Shown here in pieces: positions 10,331-19,386 of a stretch of DNA of 64,000 bases. The stretch lies in contig NZ_CP077094.1 of the NCBI RefSeq assembly GCF_014269025.2, positions 3,596,001 through 3,660,000 of the forward strand, given 5' to 3'. How positions within the stretch are numbered: the first letter of the stretch is position 1; every line of letters starts with the position of its first letter. The stretch comes from Pseudomonas promysalinigenes (lineage in GTDB: Bacteria; Pseudomonadota; Gammaproteobacteria; Pseudomonadales; Pseudomonadaceae). The notes under the pieces are model-generated. The model worked only from the letters and a program-made list of their open reading frames with translations, searched no databases and was not told the DNA's origin. Made by a program: the position numbers and the translations under genes.

Positions 10331-11890
10331 TTAATCCAGCGATTTCCCCAATGCGTAATCGCGCAACTTGTTAGCAATTGTCGTATGAGAAACCCCCAAC
10401 CGTTTCCCTAGTGCCCGACTACTTGGAAACTCACCCATCAAATTTTCAAGTACCGCCTTTTCAAAGCGCCCGACGATCTGCGAAAGATCGCCGTCCAGCG
10501 AGAACTCGCCCAACGGCTGCTTGGCACCGTAATCCGGCAAGCGAATATGTTCACCTTTCACTATCCCGCCTTCGCATAGCGAAACCGCCTGAAACAATAC
10601 GTTCTCCAACTGCCGCACATTACCAGGCCAGTGATACTGGCTGAGTTTATCCATGGCCGCAGGCGCCAACCGTGGCAAGGCGCAGCCGATCTGTCGGCTG
10701 GCTTGGTCGAGAAAGTGCTGAACTAGGCCTTCGAGCCCGTCCATGCATTCACGCAGCGGCGGGATGTGCAGCGACAGCACGTTCAGCCGGTGATACAGGT
10801 CCTGACGGAATTCGCCACGGCTGCACAGTTCCGACAGGTCGACCTGAGTGGCGCAGATCACCCGCACGTCCAGGTAAACCTCCTCGTCACTACCAACACG
10901 GCGGAAGCAACCATCCTGTAGGAAACGCAGCAGCTTCACTTGCAGCCGCGGGCTCATCTCGCCCACGCCATCAAGGAACAAAGTACCGCCGGCTGTGAGC
11001 TCCAGCAGCCCCAGTTTGCCCTCGGCGCGCGCTCCCTCGAACGCCCCAGGACCGTAACCGAACAACTCGGTTTCGGCCATCGACTCAGGCAGGCCAGCGC
11101 AGTTGAGCGCCATCAACGGGGACTGACCCCGCGGGCTGGCCAGGTGGCAGGCACGCGCCAGCAACTCCTTGCCGGTACCCGTCTCACCTTCGATCAGCAG
11201 AGGTGCATCCAGAGGCGCCATGCGTCGCGCCTCCCGCACCACTGCCGCCATCATCCTCGAACTCTGAAAAATGCTGTCAAAGCCGCGCAGCTCCTGCTTG
11301 CGCACGTTATAGATACGTTCGCCGATGCGGTCTGCGCGGTGCAGCGTGAGCACTGCACCGGCCAAGGCCTCACTGTCATCGTGTTCTGATTGCAGTGGCG
11401 CGATATCGGCCAGAAACACATCTCCCTTTACCTTGATACGTAGGCCATTGATCCGCGACTTGTTGGCACGGACCAACTCCGGCAGGTCGAAGTCCTCGAC
11501 ATAGCGTGCCAGCGGCATGCCCGGTACTTCGTCGACCCGCACCCCCAATAACTGCGCTGCGGTGCGGTTGGCGGCGACGATGCTGCCGCCCATGTCGATC
11601 GACAGCACGGGGAAGTCCAGCGCGCCCAGCAACGCATTGAGCTCCATGTGGCGCCGTTCGCTGGGCATCAGGCCCACCCGCTTGACTCCGAATACACCGG
11701 CAATCGACTCGAATTTGGGGCGTAATGCCTGGAATTGCAGATTGATCAGGTTGGGGCAGTGCAAATAGATGGCATTGCCATGATCGCCCCCTACCTCCCC
11801 CCGCAGAACGTTGATGCCGTATTCCACCAGCAGATTGAGAATGTCCCGAAGAATGCCGATCCGGTTCTGACAATGGACTTTGATACGCAT
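10331..11890 (-). CDS. phhR: PhhR, TyrR-like regulator of aromatic amino acid catabolism
   Basis: This 519-residue regulator has an N-terminal ACT domain (about 1-75), a PAS domain (about 83-190), an AAA+ domain (about 205-435, Walker A GETGTGKE at 235-242) and a C-terminal helix-turn-helix (about 488-510). It activates phenylalanine and tyrosine catabolic genes. Two motifs needed for sigma-54 activation are altered: the GAFTGA loop reads GAFEGA (282-287) and the Walker B segment reads LFLDGVGE instead of LFLDEIGE (304-311). This fits a regulator working with sigma-70. The start at 11890 aligns with the ACT domain; the longer frame adds 37 unrelated residues. It is divergent from phhAB. Confidence 0.95.
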   Translation of the reverse strand: MRIKVHCQNRIGILRDILNLLVEYGINVLRGEVGGDHGNAIYLHCPNLINLQFQALRPKFESIAGVFGVKRVGLMPSERRHMELNALLGALDFPVLSIDMGGSIVAANRTAAQLLGVRVDEVPGMPLARYVEDFDLPELVRANKSRINGLRIKVKGDVFLADIAPLQSEHDDSEALAGAVLTLHRADRIGERIYNVRKQELRGFDSIFQSSRMMAAVVREARRMAPLDAPLLIEGETGTGKELLARACHLASPRGQSPLMALNCAGLPESMAETELFGYGPGAFEGARAEGKLGLLELTAGGTLFLDGVGEMSPRLQVKLLRFLQDGCFRRVGSDEEVYLDVRVICATQVDLSELCSRGEFRQDLYHRLNVLSLHIPPLRECMDGLEGLVQHFLDQASRQIGCALPRLAPAAMDKLSQYHWPGNVRQLENVLFQAVSLCEGGIVKGEHIRLPDYGAKQPLGEFSLDGDLSQIVGRFEKAVLENLMGEFPSSRALGKRLGVSHTTIANKLRDYALGKSLD

Positions 11891-12009
11891 GGATGCTCTC
11901 GAAGCGGCTGATTTTTCACAGTCGCGTGGAAAAAATCGTAAAGATAAGCTGACAAAAATGGCACCTATGCCAGCCCAATGCTCTGGATTTTCCGATAGCA
12001 ACGGCCTTT

Positions 12010-12027
12010 TGTAAAATAATCGTTACA
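12010..12027 (+). promoter_or_regulatory. PhhR/TyrR box in the phhR-phhA intergenic region
   Basis: TGTAAAATAATCGTTACA matches the TyrR box TGTAAA-N6-TTTACA at 11 of 12 defined positions. It lies 120 bp upstream of phhA and 119 bp upstream of phhR. A much weaker half-matching copy is at about 11935-11952. Confidence 0.75.
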
Positions 12028-12147
12028 TTCTAGGCATCTCAGGTAGCTACCCTGCGCAACCAGCCATCGTGCAAAACGTCCGGTGAAGGGATATTCCTAG
12101 GTCATGTCGTGGACATAACAAGAAAGAGCACTCACTAGGAGAGCCAC

Positions 12148-12936
12148 ATGAAACAGACGCAATACGTGGCACGCGAGCCCGATGCGCACGGGTTTATCGA
12201 TTATCCGCAGCAAGAGCATGCGGTATGGAATACCTTGATCACCCGCCAGCTCAAAGTCATCGAGGGCCGCGCTTGCCAGGAGTACCTCGACGGCATCGAC
12301 CAGCTCAAGCTGCCCCACGACCGCATTCCACAGCTGGGTGAAATCAACAAAGTGCTGGGCGCTACCACCGGTTGGCAGGTTGCTCGTGTACCGGCGTTGA
12401 TCCCTTTTCAGACCTTTTTCGAGCTGCTGGCCAGCAAGCGCTTCCCGGTCGCGACGTTTATCCGCACCCCCGAAGAACTGGACTATCTGCAAGAGCCGGA
12501 CATCTTCCACGAAATATTCGGCCACTGCCCGCTGCTGACCAACCCCTTCTTCGCCGAATTCACCCATACCTACGGTAAGCTCGGCCTGGCCGCGACCAAG
12601 CAAGAGCGGGTGTATCTGGCGCGCCTGTACTGGATGACCATAGAGTTTGGCCTGATGGAAACCGCGCAGGGGCGCAAGATCTATGGTGGCGGCATCCTCT
12701 CCTCACCCAAGGAAACCGTCTACAGCCTTTGCGGCGAACCGGAGCATCAGGCCTTCGACCCGATCGAATGCATGCGCACACCCTATAGGATCGACATCCT
12801 GCAGCCGCTTTATTTCGTCCTACCGACCATGAAGCGCCTGTTTGACCTGGCCCACGAAGACATCATGGGTATGGTCCACCAGGCCATGCAGTTAGGGCTG
12901 CATGCGCCGAAGTTTCCACCCAAGGTCGCTGCCTGA
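12148..12936 (+). CDS. phhA: Phenylalanine 4-monooxygenase
   Basis: This 262-residue protein is the usual length for bacterial pterin-dependent phenylalanine hydroxylase. Iron ligands are visible as the two histidines and nearby glutamate of [14 protein letters not shown] and the later glutamate of [11 protein letters not shown]. It converts phenylalanine to tyrosine with tetrahydropterin and oxygen. A TAGGAGAG ribosome site precedes the start. It is followed 38 bp later by phhB, which recycles the pterin cofactor. Confidence 0.97.
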   Translation: MKQTQYVAREPDAHGFIDYPQQEHAVWNTLITRQLKVIEGRACQEYLDGIDQLKLPHDRIPQLGEINKVLGATTGWQVARVPALIPFQTFFELLASKRFPVATFIRTPEELDYLQEPDIFHEIFGHCPLLTNPFFAEFTHTYGKLGLAATKQERVYLARLYWMTIEFGLMETAQGRKIYGGGILSSPKETVYSLCGEPEHQAFDPIECMRTPYRIDILQPLYFVLPTMKRLFDLAHEDIMGMVHQAMQLGLHAPKFPPKVAA

Positions 12937-12974
12937 GCACCTTGCAGATAACAACTCGAAGCGGAAAACACACC

Positions 12975-13331
12975 ATGAATGCCTTGAACCAAGCCCACTG
13001 CGAAGCGTGCCGCGCTGACGCACCGAAGGTCACCGACGAAGAACTGGCCGAGCTGATTCGCCAGATACCGGACTGGAGCATCGAAGTACGCGACGGCCAT
13101 ATGGAGCTTGAGCGCGTGTTCCTGTTCAAGAACTTCAAGCACGCGTTGGCGTTCACCAACGCCGTGGGCGAAATCGCCGAGGCTGAAGGCCACCACCCTG
13201 GTCTGCTGACTGAATGGGGTAAAGTCACCGTGACCTGGTGGAGCCACTCGATCAAAGGGCTGCATCGCAACGACTTCATCATGTGCGCGCGCACCGACAA
13301 AGTGGCCGAGACGGCTGAAGGCCGCAAATAA
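12975..13331 (+). CDS. phhB: Pterin-4a-carbinolamine dehydratase
   Basis: This 118-residue protein is a PCD/DCoH family dehydratase, with the conserved segments [20 protein letters not shown] and [10 protein letters not shown] containing active-site histidines. It dehydrates the 4a-hydroxypterin released by PhhA so that the cofactor can be reduced again. The ATG at 12975 ([15 protein letters not shown]) gives the normal family length. It forms an operon with phhA and is followed by a hairpin at 13353-13375. Confidence 0.96.
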   Translation: MNALNQAHCEACRADAPKVTDEELAELIRQIPDWSIEVRDGHMELERVFLFKNFKHALAFTNAVGEIAEAEGHHPGLLTEWGKVTVTWWSHSIKGLHRNDFIMCARTDKVAETAEGRK

Positions 13332-13352
13332 CATCAATAACAGAGCTGCAAA

Positions 13353-13375
13353 TTGGGGCCGCACTGCGGCCCCAA
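13353..13375 (+). terminator. Hairpin at the end of phhAB
   Basis: TTGGGGCCGC and GCGGCCCCAA form a 10-bp stem around ACT, 22 bp after the phhB stop. No T-run follows on the plus strand. Confidence 0.55.
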
Positions 13376-13587
13376 GCATCAGTCCCTAGCTGACTGACAT
13401 CAAGCCGCAAAGCCCTAGTCGTCTCCTGCACCTGTGCGAAAACCATCCGGTATCCGCCCGCAAAACCGACAAGCGACCAGGAAAATTTACTAACTGTCAT
13501 CCAGACTTGTGTATCCTGCCCCAGCTTTACGAAGCTCCAAACGCGCCTGGCGCAGACTTTTCACTCACACTTGCGAGGAACGACGAG

Positions 13588-13716
13588 ATGCATGAAATCC
13601 CGAATCTTCCCTTCCCAAGCCTGAACCCAGAAGAGCCAACCGTTACCGTCCACGCCGAGCCGACGCCTGCCGTCGATCAGGATGGTGATGATCAACCCAG
13701 CGCTGACCAGGAATAA
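13588..13716 (+). CDS. Small acidic hypothetical protein upstream of the toxin gene
   Basis: This 42-codon frame starts MHEIPNLPFPSLNPEEP and is rich in Pro, Glu, Asp and Gln, ending DDQPSADQE. It has a good ribosome site (GAGGAACG about 8 bp upstream). No domain or membrane segment is visible and no function can be given. It is far shorter and simpler than known deaminase immunity proteins. It could be a leader peptide or a small protein expressed with the large gene beginning 154 bp downstream, or not a gene at all. Confidence 0.4.
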   Translation: MHEIPNLPFPSLNPEEPTVTVHAEPTPAVDQDGDDQPSADQE

Positions 13717-13870
13717 ACCGCGCAACCCTGCGACTGTGTGAAAACGGCTGACCTGTGGGCTCCCCCGTCATCACGTTTTCACACCGTCCCGAATGCGGCA
13801 GTAGCTCAATACCTCAAACTGCTGCTCGACTAAGGCCATGTTGACGGACCCTCATACCGGAGTCCGCGCC

Positions 13871-16800
13871 ATGCTGCCTTTCCATCAAGTCCCATCACTG
13901 CGCCGCAGCCAGATCGACGCGATCACCTCGCAGGATGTACTGCTCGATAGTGGCTTGTCCGGCCCCTACGATCTCAAGACATCACTTAGCCTGCACTTTG
14001 ACCAGGCATTGAACCTTGACGATCTGTTTCCCAACGACTTGGCAGACTGCCAGTTACGCCTGGCGCTCGAGCAAGCACTTGCCAGCGACTTGGCAGCAGC
14101 CCACCTCAACCGGTTTTTTGCACGCGAGCCGCACAGCCCTGTTGCACCCGACGAATGCACTTACTTCCTGCAAACGCTGGTCAAGCGTGCGCTCCCAAAA
14201 GCGCTGAGCGATCCGCCAGCAACGATCACGCCCTACCGCGCGTGCAGCCTGGCGCAAACCCTGTGGGCAAAAGGCCTCTGTCACAAACGCCGCGATGCCT
14301 TTGTGATGGCCGCCCTGCTGCTATTGGCCGACCTGTCTACGACTCCCCCGCCGCCACTGCCTGCCATGCCAGCGCTGGAGCTTGACGGCTACCTCGACCT
14401 CAATGTGCTTGTACGCCACCTGTTACCGGCGCCCCTGGGGCGTAGCCAGGGTGACCAGTTGTTCGAGGCCCTTGAGGCTGATGTGTATTTCCAGGGGGCG
14501 CGCTACCGGGCCCCAACTCAGCGCGAGCTGCAAGCAGGGCTTGTGCCTAACCAATATGGGAAAGTGCTGCTGCCCGGCGCAGCTCTGAACGCACCCGCAT
14601 CCCAAGCGCTGGACGCCTTGTTGCAATCAGAGGCATTCGACCGCTGGGCACTGCGCCTTAGCGAGGCAATTCAGCTGGGCTCGAACCCGCACAGCCGAGC
14701 GCTTGCCGAGCAAGCAATCGCGGATACGCTCTACCCGCCTGAGGATCGACGCCCAGGCTACCTGCTGGATTTCGAGCTGTTCAACGCCCACAACACCTTG
14801 CTGCCCTTCCCACAGATCCGCCTTGACCTGGTCAATAGCGTGCAGGCCAGCCTTGGCTGCCAACCTGCCGTGGCCGAGCTCGCCGGCGAATTGCTGATGC
14901 GCCGTTTCGCCCCCGAACTGCTGCTCGACGGCCAACCAACCAACAGCCCTTACCGCCCTGATCTAGACTGGGCTGCCCTGCGCCAAGGCGCAATGCTGCT
15001 GCGCGCACGGCAATTGCCAGGGTCATTTGAGCAGGCTTTTCAAATGAACATCGAAACCCCCGCCGATGACAGCACCGCTAACGAAGCGCTGCGCGATACC
15101 TTGAGCCACTGGGGGCCGCTGCATGGGCATATCGACAGTTTGCCGCCTTGGTCGGCGCTGCAATGGCAAAAGGTGTATGACCATTACCTCAATGCCTGGG
15201 ACATGGAGGCCATCGAGCAGCGTCCCAATCGCATGACCGAGGCCGCTCTGCGCCTGAAAGCCAAAGGTATCGACCCGGCAGGGCGTAACATCGACGGGCA
15301 ACTGCATCTTGAAGCCTATGTCGATGATCGCGTGGGATACGCCAATAGAGGCCTTGAAAATATCACCGCTTGGTACGAGCGTGAATTTGACAGCTGGGAA
15401 GCAACTGCCAAGGTTCGCTACCAGGGCCTGCTGCAACGCCTGATAAGGCACCTACCCGCTGAACAACGCGAGCAGCTTGGCCAGGCGCACTGGACCTGTT
15501 ATGCCGCCACCTGGCCTCGCTATCACGGGCCTGAGCCGGTGCCGCCCTATGGCGATAGCCCGCAAGATCTCTGGCATGAGGAAATTGGCACCCGGGGCAT
15601 ATTCATCCGAGTGCATGATCCAGAGCGTGACACACTGCTGGAGCTGTTTCCCGAACGCCTGGCCTATCGCGTCTGGTACAGCGCACCGAAGGCGTTCGAA
15701 CAACTGGCAGGGCGCATGAACCTCAGCTACCTGGACTACAACGGTGCAGCACCCACATGGGATGTCGCCAACCATTATTGCACTTTGAAACATTTGGGCG
15801 AGGCACCTGAAAACGCAAAACTCGACGCGTTGGCCGGTATCTATGCCACTGCCATTGCACTGGGTAACCGCGCTGCTCTGCACCTGGCCGGCAAAGGCGC
15901 CACCGCCTACGAACGTTTTCTGGCCGAGAAACGTAAAGTCAGTGACTGGGCTTACTTGTGGAAGCTGATCAAGAACACGGTCCCCCTGGTAGCCTGCGTT
16001 GATGTGAAAGACAGTGAGGATGCCGCCAGCTGTGCGTTGGACGTACTAGGCGGCGTCGGCACCCTCACTGGCAATGCCCTGCGCACGGCAAGCTCGCTAT
16101 CGCGGATTTTCGGCAGCAACAAGCTAGCTGCAAAAGTCGCACGTACCACCCTTGAAACGATCGCCAAGCGCTGGGCGCTTTCAAGCGAGCTGCCTCCGGC
16201 TCTTTACCAACGCACCATCGGCCTGCGGCGCTGGCACAGCGCGCCCGAGCTCACGCACCCAGGCGAGTGGCCAGATACCTTCGTACTCGACCGCATGCCG
16301 CCCCCAGGCCTAACGCCGGGCCAGCTGATACTTGATCGACTCCCTCCAGCCGACCTATCCCTGGCCTGGGGCACCGCCCAACGCCCTATCACAATCAGCA
16401 GGGCCGATAACCTGATTGATGTGATCATCAACGGCGAGGCCTATCGCTATCAGCCCTCAGACAAAAGTAACGTGCTGCAAAGGGTCGCGAACTCGACATT
16501 TCAGACGAACCCGCAGGTGCTGAAAACACCCTATAGCGGGCCGCATGAGTCAACCATCGCCTTGCTATTTAAGCCAGACGAGGTCAATGCAGGCACGCCG
16601 TTGTTCGGCCAGCACGCCAGCCGAGCTTTCCTGACCACCCGGCTGGAGCCTGCACCGATTCGCGCACGCGATGTGGTGGTCGGAAAATTAGCGCTGGCCC
16701 AGGTGATGGTGCACGAAGGCAAAGTGCTCGAATACATCAACTCCGTGAGAGTCCTGCCAAAACTCAGGGCCGAGGTCAGCCTGGGTGTGATTACGCCACC

Positions 16801-18055
16801 TATCTATCACCGCAGCATCACTGTCGACCCGTTAGCAGAGTTCTGGTTTGGCTTGCCGGAGGATACCCCACGGCTCAACGTAGAGATTCTTGCCCGTTTC
16901 GCCCCGCCCGTAAGGCTTGGCGGGCTGGCCAGGACGATCGCCGACAGGCGCATCATCAGGGCGGCCCTGATCGAATGGATGGAGGCTGAGTGGCTGGTGG
17001 TCGAAGCGGACACCGGTGTGTTCTACGCAACCCGGCATGAGCCCTGGCGTTGGCAGCTGCGGCAGTTGGAACAAGTGCTCGACAATACGATTGGGCCCGA
17101 GGCTCGGCCCATGCCACCACGCGACCAACGCCGTATCCTATCCAGAGTTCGCGACCCAGATCTGATTCAGCGTTATCTGGACCTGAGCGAAAGCTACCGG
17201 ATCGTAGCCACACGCTCTAACCTGCAGCGCGACGTCGACAATCTGACCGCCCTGCTGCGTGACTGGCTGGAGCACGGTCGTACCTTGCGCCCGGTCAGGA
17301 TGAGCCCATTTCAAGAGCTGCTGGACGCTGCAGAAGCCCGCATGCTGCCCGAATTCGCCAAGAACATACTCACCAATTCCCAAGCCCAGGATGCCCTAAC
17401 CGGGGTGATGAAATCCGGCCTGGTGGGGCTGAACCGAGAAATCATCCCGACTTGGCGGCCATTGATTCAGGCCACGGTCAGCGAGCAGGCACACACCAAC
17501 CATATCCTCAACCGGTTGCTACCGGCCTCGGGCACCCCAAAGTCATTCACCCCAATGACCGTAGACCAATTGCTCAGCGATTCCGGCGCACGTAGCCTAC
17601 GCGAACACCTGCCGGGGGCGAACCTTGCATTCTTCACCGTGGCCCTTGAGGATGGCAGACGCCGCGTTTACTACTCGCTCTCAGGCGGCAAAAGCAAGCG
17701 TATCTTCAAGATCGCCACCCCGCCGCCCGACGAAAGCCTCAACATCACCTTCATCAATGCCCTGGAGCGTATGGAGGGCAGAGCGCCGTCGCCGCGCTTC
17801 ACCGAACTGCCGATTCTGCGGCGCCCTACGGCACTCGACGTGCAACAACACCATCGGCACCTGGACTCGGAACGGCTGATTGCCACGGTGATTTGCGAAG
17901 ACCTGCTGGCACGGCCCGAACAGGTCAGGTCGATCCAGGTGTTCACCCTGTTCAGCACCTGCCGTTCGTGCGGCGGTTACGTGCTGCCGCGGCTACGCCT
18001 TGACTTCGACAAGGCAGCGTTCAGCGTCAGTTGGTTGGTTGACTATCGAGAATAG
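13871..18055 (+). CDS. Dermonecrotic-toxin-like protein with C-terminal deaminase-like toxin domain
   Basis: This is a 1,394-residue protein; an ATG 33 bp upstream is possible, but GGAG at 13859-13862 favours 13871. Most of it resembles the large Pseudomonas DUF6543 (dermonecrotic toxin domain) proteins. It has no signal peptide and includes a Gly-rich hydrophobic helical stretch at about residues 695-755, perhaps for membrane passage. The last 150 residues differ. Two strand-like segments ([21 protein letters not shown]) are followed by a helix with Asp-Ser-Glu (Glu1334), a strand ([11 protein letters not shown]), Cys1364-x-x-Cys1367, and a final strand. This D/H-x-E plus C-x-x-C layout, 30 residues apart, is that of the cytidine deaminase-like superfamily, in which Glu and the zinc ligands are catalytic. 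Substrate (DNA, RNA or nucleotide) and target are unknown. No PAAR, RHS or contact-dependent inhibition module is present and no immunity gene is evident. Confidence 0.7.
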   Translation: MLPFHQVPSLRRSQIDAITSQDVLLDSGLSGPYDLKTSLSLHFDQALNLDDLFPNDLADCQLRLALEQALASDLAAAHLNRFFAREPHSPVAPDECTYFLQTLVKRALPKALSDPPATITPYRACSLAQTLWAKGLCHKRRDAFVMAALLLLADLSTTPPPPLPAMPALELDGYLDLNVLVRHLLPAPLGRSQGDQLFEALEADVYFQGARYRAPTQRELQAGLVPNQYGKVLLPGAALNAPASQALDALLQSEAFDRWALRLSEAIQLGSNPHSRALAEQAIADTLYPPEDRRPGYLLDFELFNAHNTLLPFPQIRLDLVNSVQASLGCQPAVAELAGELLMRRFAPELLLDGQPTNSPYRPDLDWAALRQGAMLLRARQLPGSFEQAFQMNIETPADDSTANEALRDTLSHWGPLHGHIDSLPPWSALQWQKVYDHYLNAWDMEAIEQRPNRMTEAALRLKAKGIDPAGRNIDGQLHLEAYVDDRVGYANRGLENITAWYEREFDSWEATAKVRYQGLLQRLIRHLPAEQREQLGQAHWTCYAATWPRYHGPEPVPPYGDSPQDLWHEEIGTRGIFIRVHDPERDTLLELFPERLAYRVWYSAPKAFEQLAGRMNLSYLDYNGAAPTWDVANHYCTLKHLGEAPENAKLDALAGIYATAIALGNRAALHLAGKGATAYERFLAEKRKVSDWAYLWKLIKNTVPLVACVDVKDSEDAASCALDVLGGVGTLTGNALRTASSLSRIFGSNKLAAKVARTTLETIAKRWALSSELPPALYQRTIGLRRWHSAPELTHPGEWPDTFVLDRMPPPGLTPGQLILDRLPPADLSLAWGTAQRPITISRADNLIDVIINGEAYRYQPSDKSNVLQRVANSTFQTNPQVLKTPYSGPHESTIALLFKPDEVNAGTPLFGQHASRAFLTTRLEPAPIRARDVVVGKLALAQVMVHEGKVLEYINSVRVLPKLRAEVSLGVITPPIYHRSITVDPLAEFWFGLPEDTPRLNVEILARFAPPVRLGGLARTIADRRIIRAALIEWMEAEWLVVEADTGVFYATRHEPWRWQLRQLEQVLDNTIGPEARPMPPRDQRRILSRVRDPDLIQRYLDLSESYRIVATRSNLQRDVDNLTALLRDWLEHGRTLRPVRMSPFQELLDAAEARMLPEFAKNILTNSQAQDALTGVMKSGLVGLNREIIPTWRPLIQATVSEQAHTNHILNRLLPASGTPKSFTPMTVDQLLSDSGARSLREHLPGANLAFFTVALEDGRRRVYYSLSGGKSKRIFKIATPPPDESLNITFINALERMEGRAPSPRFTELPILRRPTALDVQQHHRHLDSERLIATVICEDLLARPEQVRSIQVFTLFSTCRSCGGYVLPRLRLDFDKAAFSVSWLVDYRE

Positions 18056-18159
18056 CGACAGCGCTGCGGGCAGCCGTTGTTCATGCACGAGCTGCCCGCA
18101 AGCTGTACAGGCACGGTTATGATGTAGGCGCGCCATGCCCACAGCCCTACGGACCCCCC

Positions 18160-19365
18160 ATGCCCCCGCAAGCCGCTTCCTCCTTTGCCATCACTGGCCA
18201 AGTCGTTTCCATCGTTTTGTTCACGTTCATCGGTTATCTGAATATTGGGATTCCGCTGGCCGTGCTACCTGGCTATGTGCACAACGACCTGGGCTTCAGT
18301 GCCGTGATCGCGGGCCTTGTGATCAGCGTCCAGTACCTCGCCACCCTGCTCAGCCGTCCTACCGCCAGCCGCATCATCGATAACCTGGGCAGCAAAAAAG
18401 CCGTGATGTACGGCCTGTTCGGCTGCGGTTTGAGTGGGGTATTCATGCTCGCCTGCGCCTTTCTCACCCATCTGCCATGGGTTAGCCTGGTATGCCTGCT
18501 GCTTGGGCGTCTGGTGCTGGGCAGTGCCGAAAGCCTGGTGGGTTCCGGCTCGATCGGCTGGGGCATCGGCCGGGTTGGGGCGCAGCACACCGCCAAGGTC
18601 ATTTCCTGGAACGGTATCGCCAGCTACGGCGCACTGGCCATCGGTGCGCCATTGGGTGTGATGATGGTCAAGAGCCTTGGCCTGTGGAGCATGGGTGTGA
18701 GCATCCTGCTGCTGTGCGGCTTTGGCCTACTGCTGGCTTGGCCCAAACGTGCCGCCCCGGTGGTCAGTGGCAAGCGCCTGCCGTTCATGCAGGTGCTGAG
18801 CAAAGTCTTGCCCCATGGTTCGGGGCTGGCGCTGGGGTCCATCGGCTTTGGCACCATCGCCACGTTCATCACCCTGTATTACGCCAGCCGCGGCTGGGCC
18901 AATGCCGCGCTGACCCTGAGCCTGTTCGGTGCAAGCTTCATCTGCGCGCGGTTGTTGTTTGGCAATTTGATCAATCGGATCGGCGGTTTCAGGGTGGCAA
19001 TCGCTTGTTTGTCAGTCGAAACCCTTGGGTTACTGATGTTGTGGCTGGCGCCAAACGCCGAGCTGGCATTGGCAGGAGCGGCGCTGAGCGGCTTCGGCTT
19101 CTCGCTGGTGTTCCCGGCATTGGGGGTGGAAGCGGTCAACCAGGTATCAGCGGCCAACCGCGGGGCAGCGGTAGGTGCCTATTCACTGTTTATCGACTTG
19201 TCGCTGGGGGTCACCGGGCCATTAGTGGGTGCGGTGGCATCGGGGTTCGGGTTTGCTTCGATGTTTCTGTTCGCGGCTGCAGCCTCTTGCAGCGGGCTGG
19301 TGCTGAGCCTGCATTTGTATCGGCAAGCCCGCCGTGCTCGCGGCCGTAGCGCCGGGGGCGCTTAG
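18160..19365 (+). CDS. MFS transporter (YhhS-like)
   Basis: This 401-residue protein has about 12 hydrophobic segments in the major facilitator pattern, including [20 protein letters not shown] as the loop after helix 2. It most resembles YhhS/YfcJ-type exporters of unknown natural substrate. It starts 104 bp after the toxin gene and converges on ydiJ, with only 21 bp between the stop codons. Being a membrane transporter, it is not a plausible immunity protein for the toxin. Confidence 0.85.
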   Translation: MPPQAASSFAITGQVVSIVLFTFIGYLNIGIPLAVLPGYVHNDLGFSAVIAGLVISVQYLATLLSRPTASRIIDNLGSKKAVMYGLFGCGLSGVFMLACAFLTHLPWVSLVCLLLGRLVLGSAESLVGSGSIGWGIGRVGAQHTAKVISWNGIASYGALAIGAPLGVMMVKSLGLWSMGVSILLLCGFGLLLAWPKRAAPVVSGKRLPFMQVLSKVLPHGSGLALGSIGFGTIATFITLYYASRGWANAALTLSLFGASFICARLLFGNLINRIGGFRVAIACLSVETLGLLMLWLAPNAELALAGAALSGFGFSLVFPALGVEAVNQVSAANRGAAVGAYSLFIDLSLGVTGPLVGAVASGFGFASMFLFAAAASCSGLVLSLHLYRQARRARGRSAGGA

Positions 19366-19386
19366 CGCCCCCCAGCTTGCTCCAGG

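Noticed and set aside
18160..19365. The MFS gene as a possible immunity factor for the toxin
   Set aside because: It is a standard 12-helix transporter; deaminase immunity proteins are small soluble proteins.
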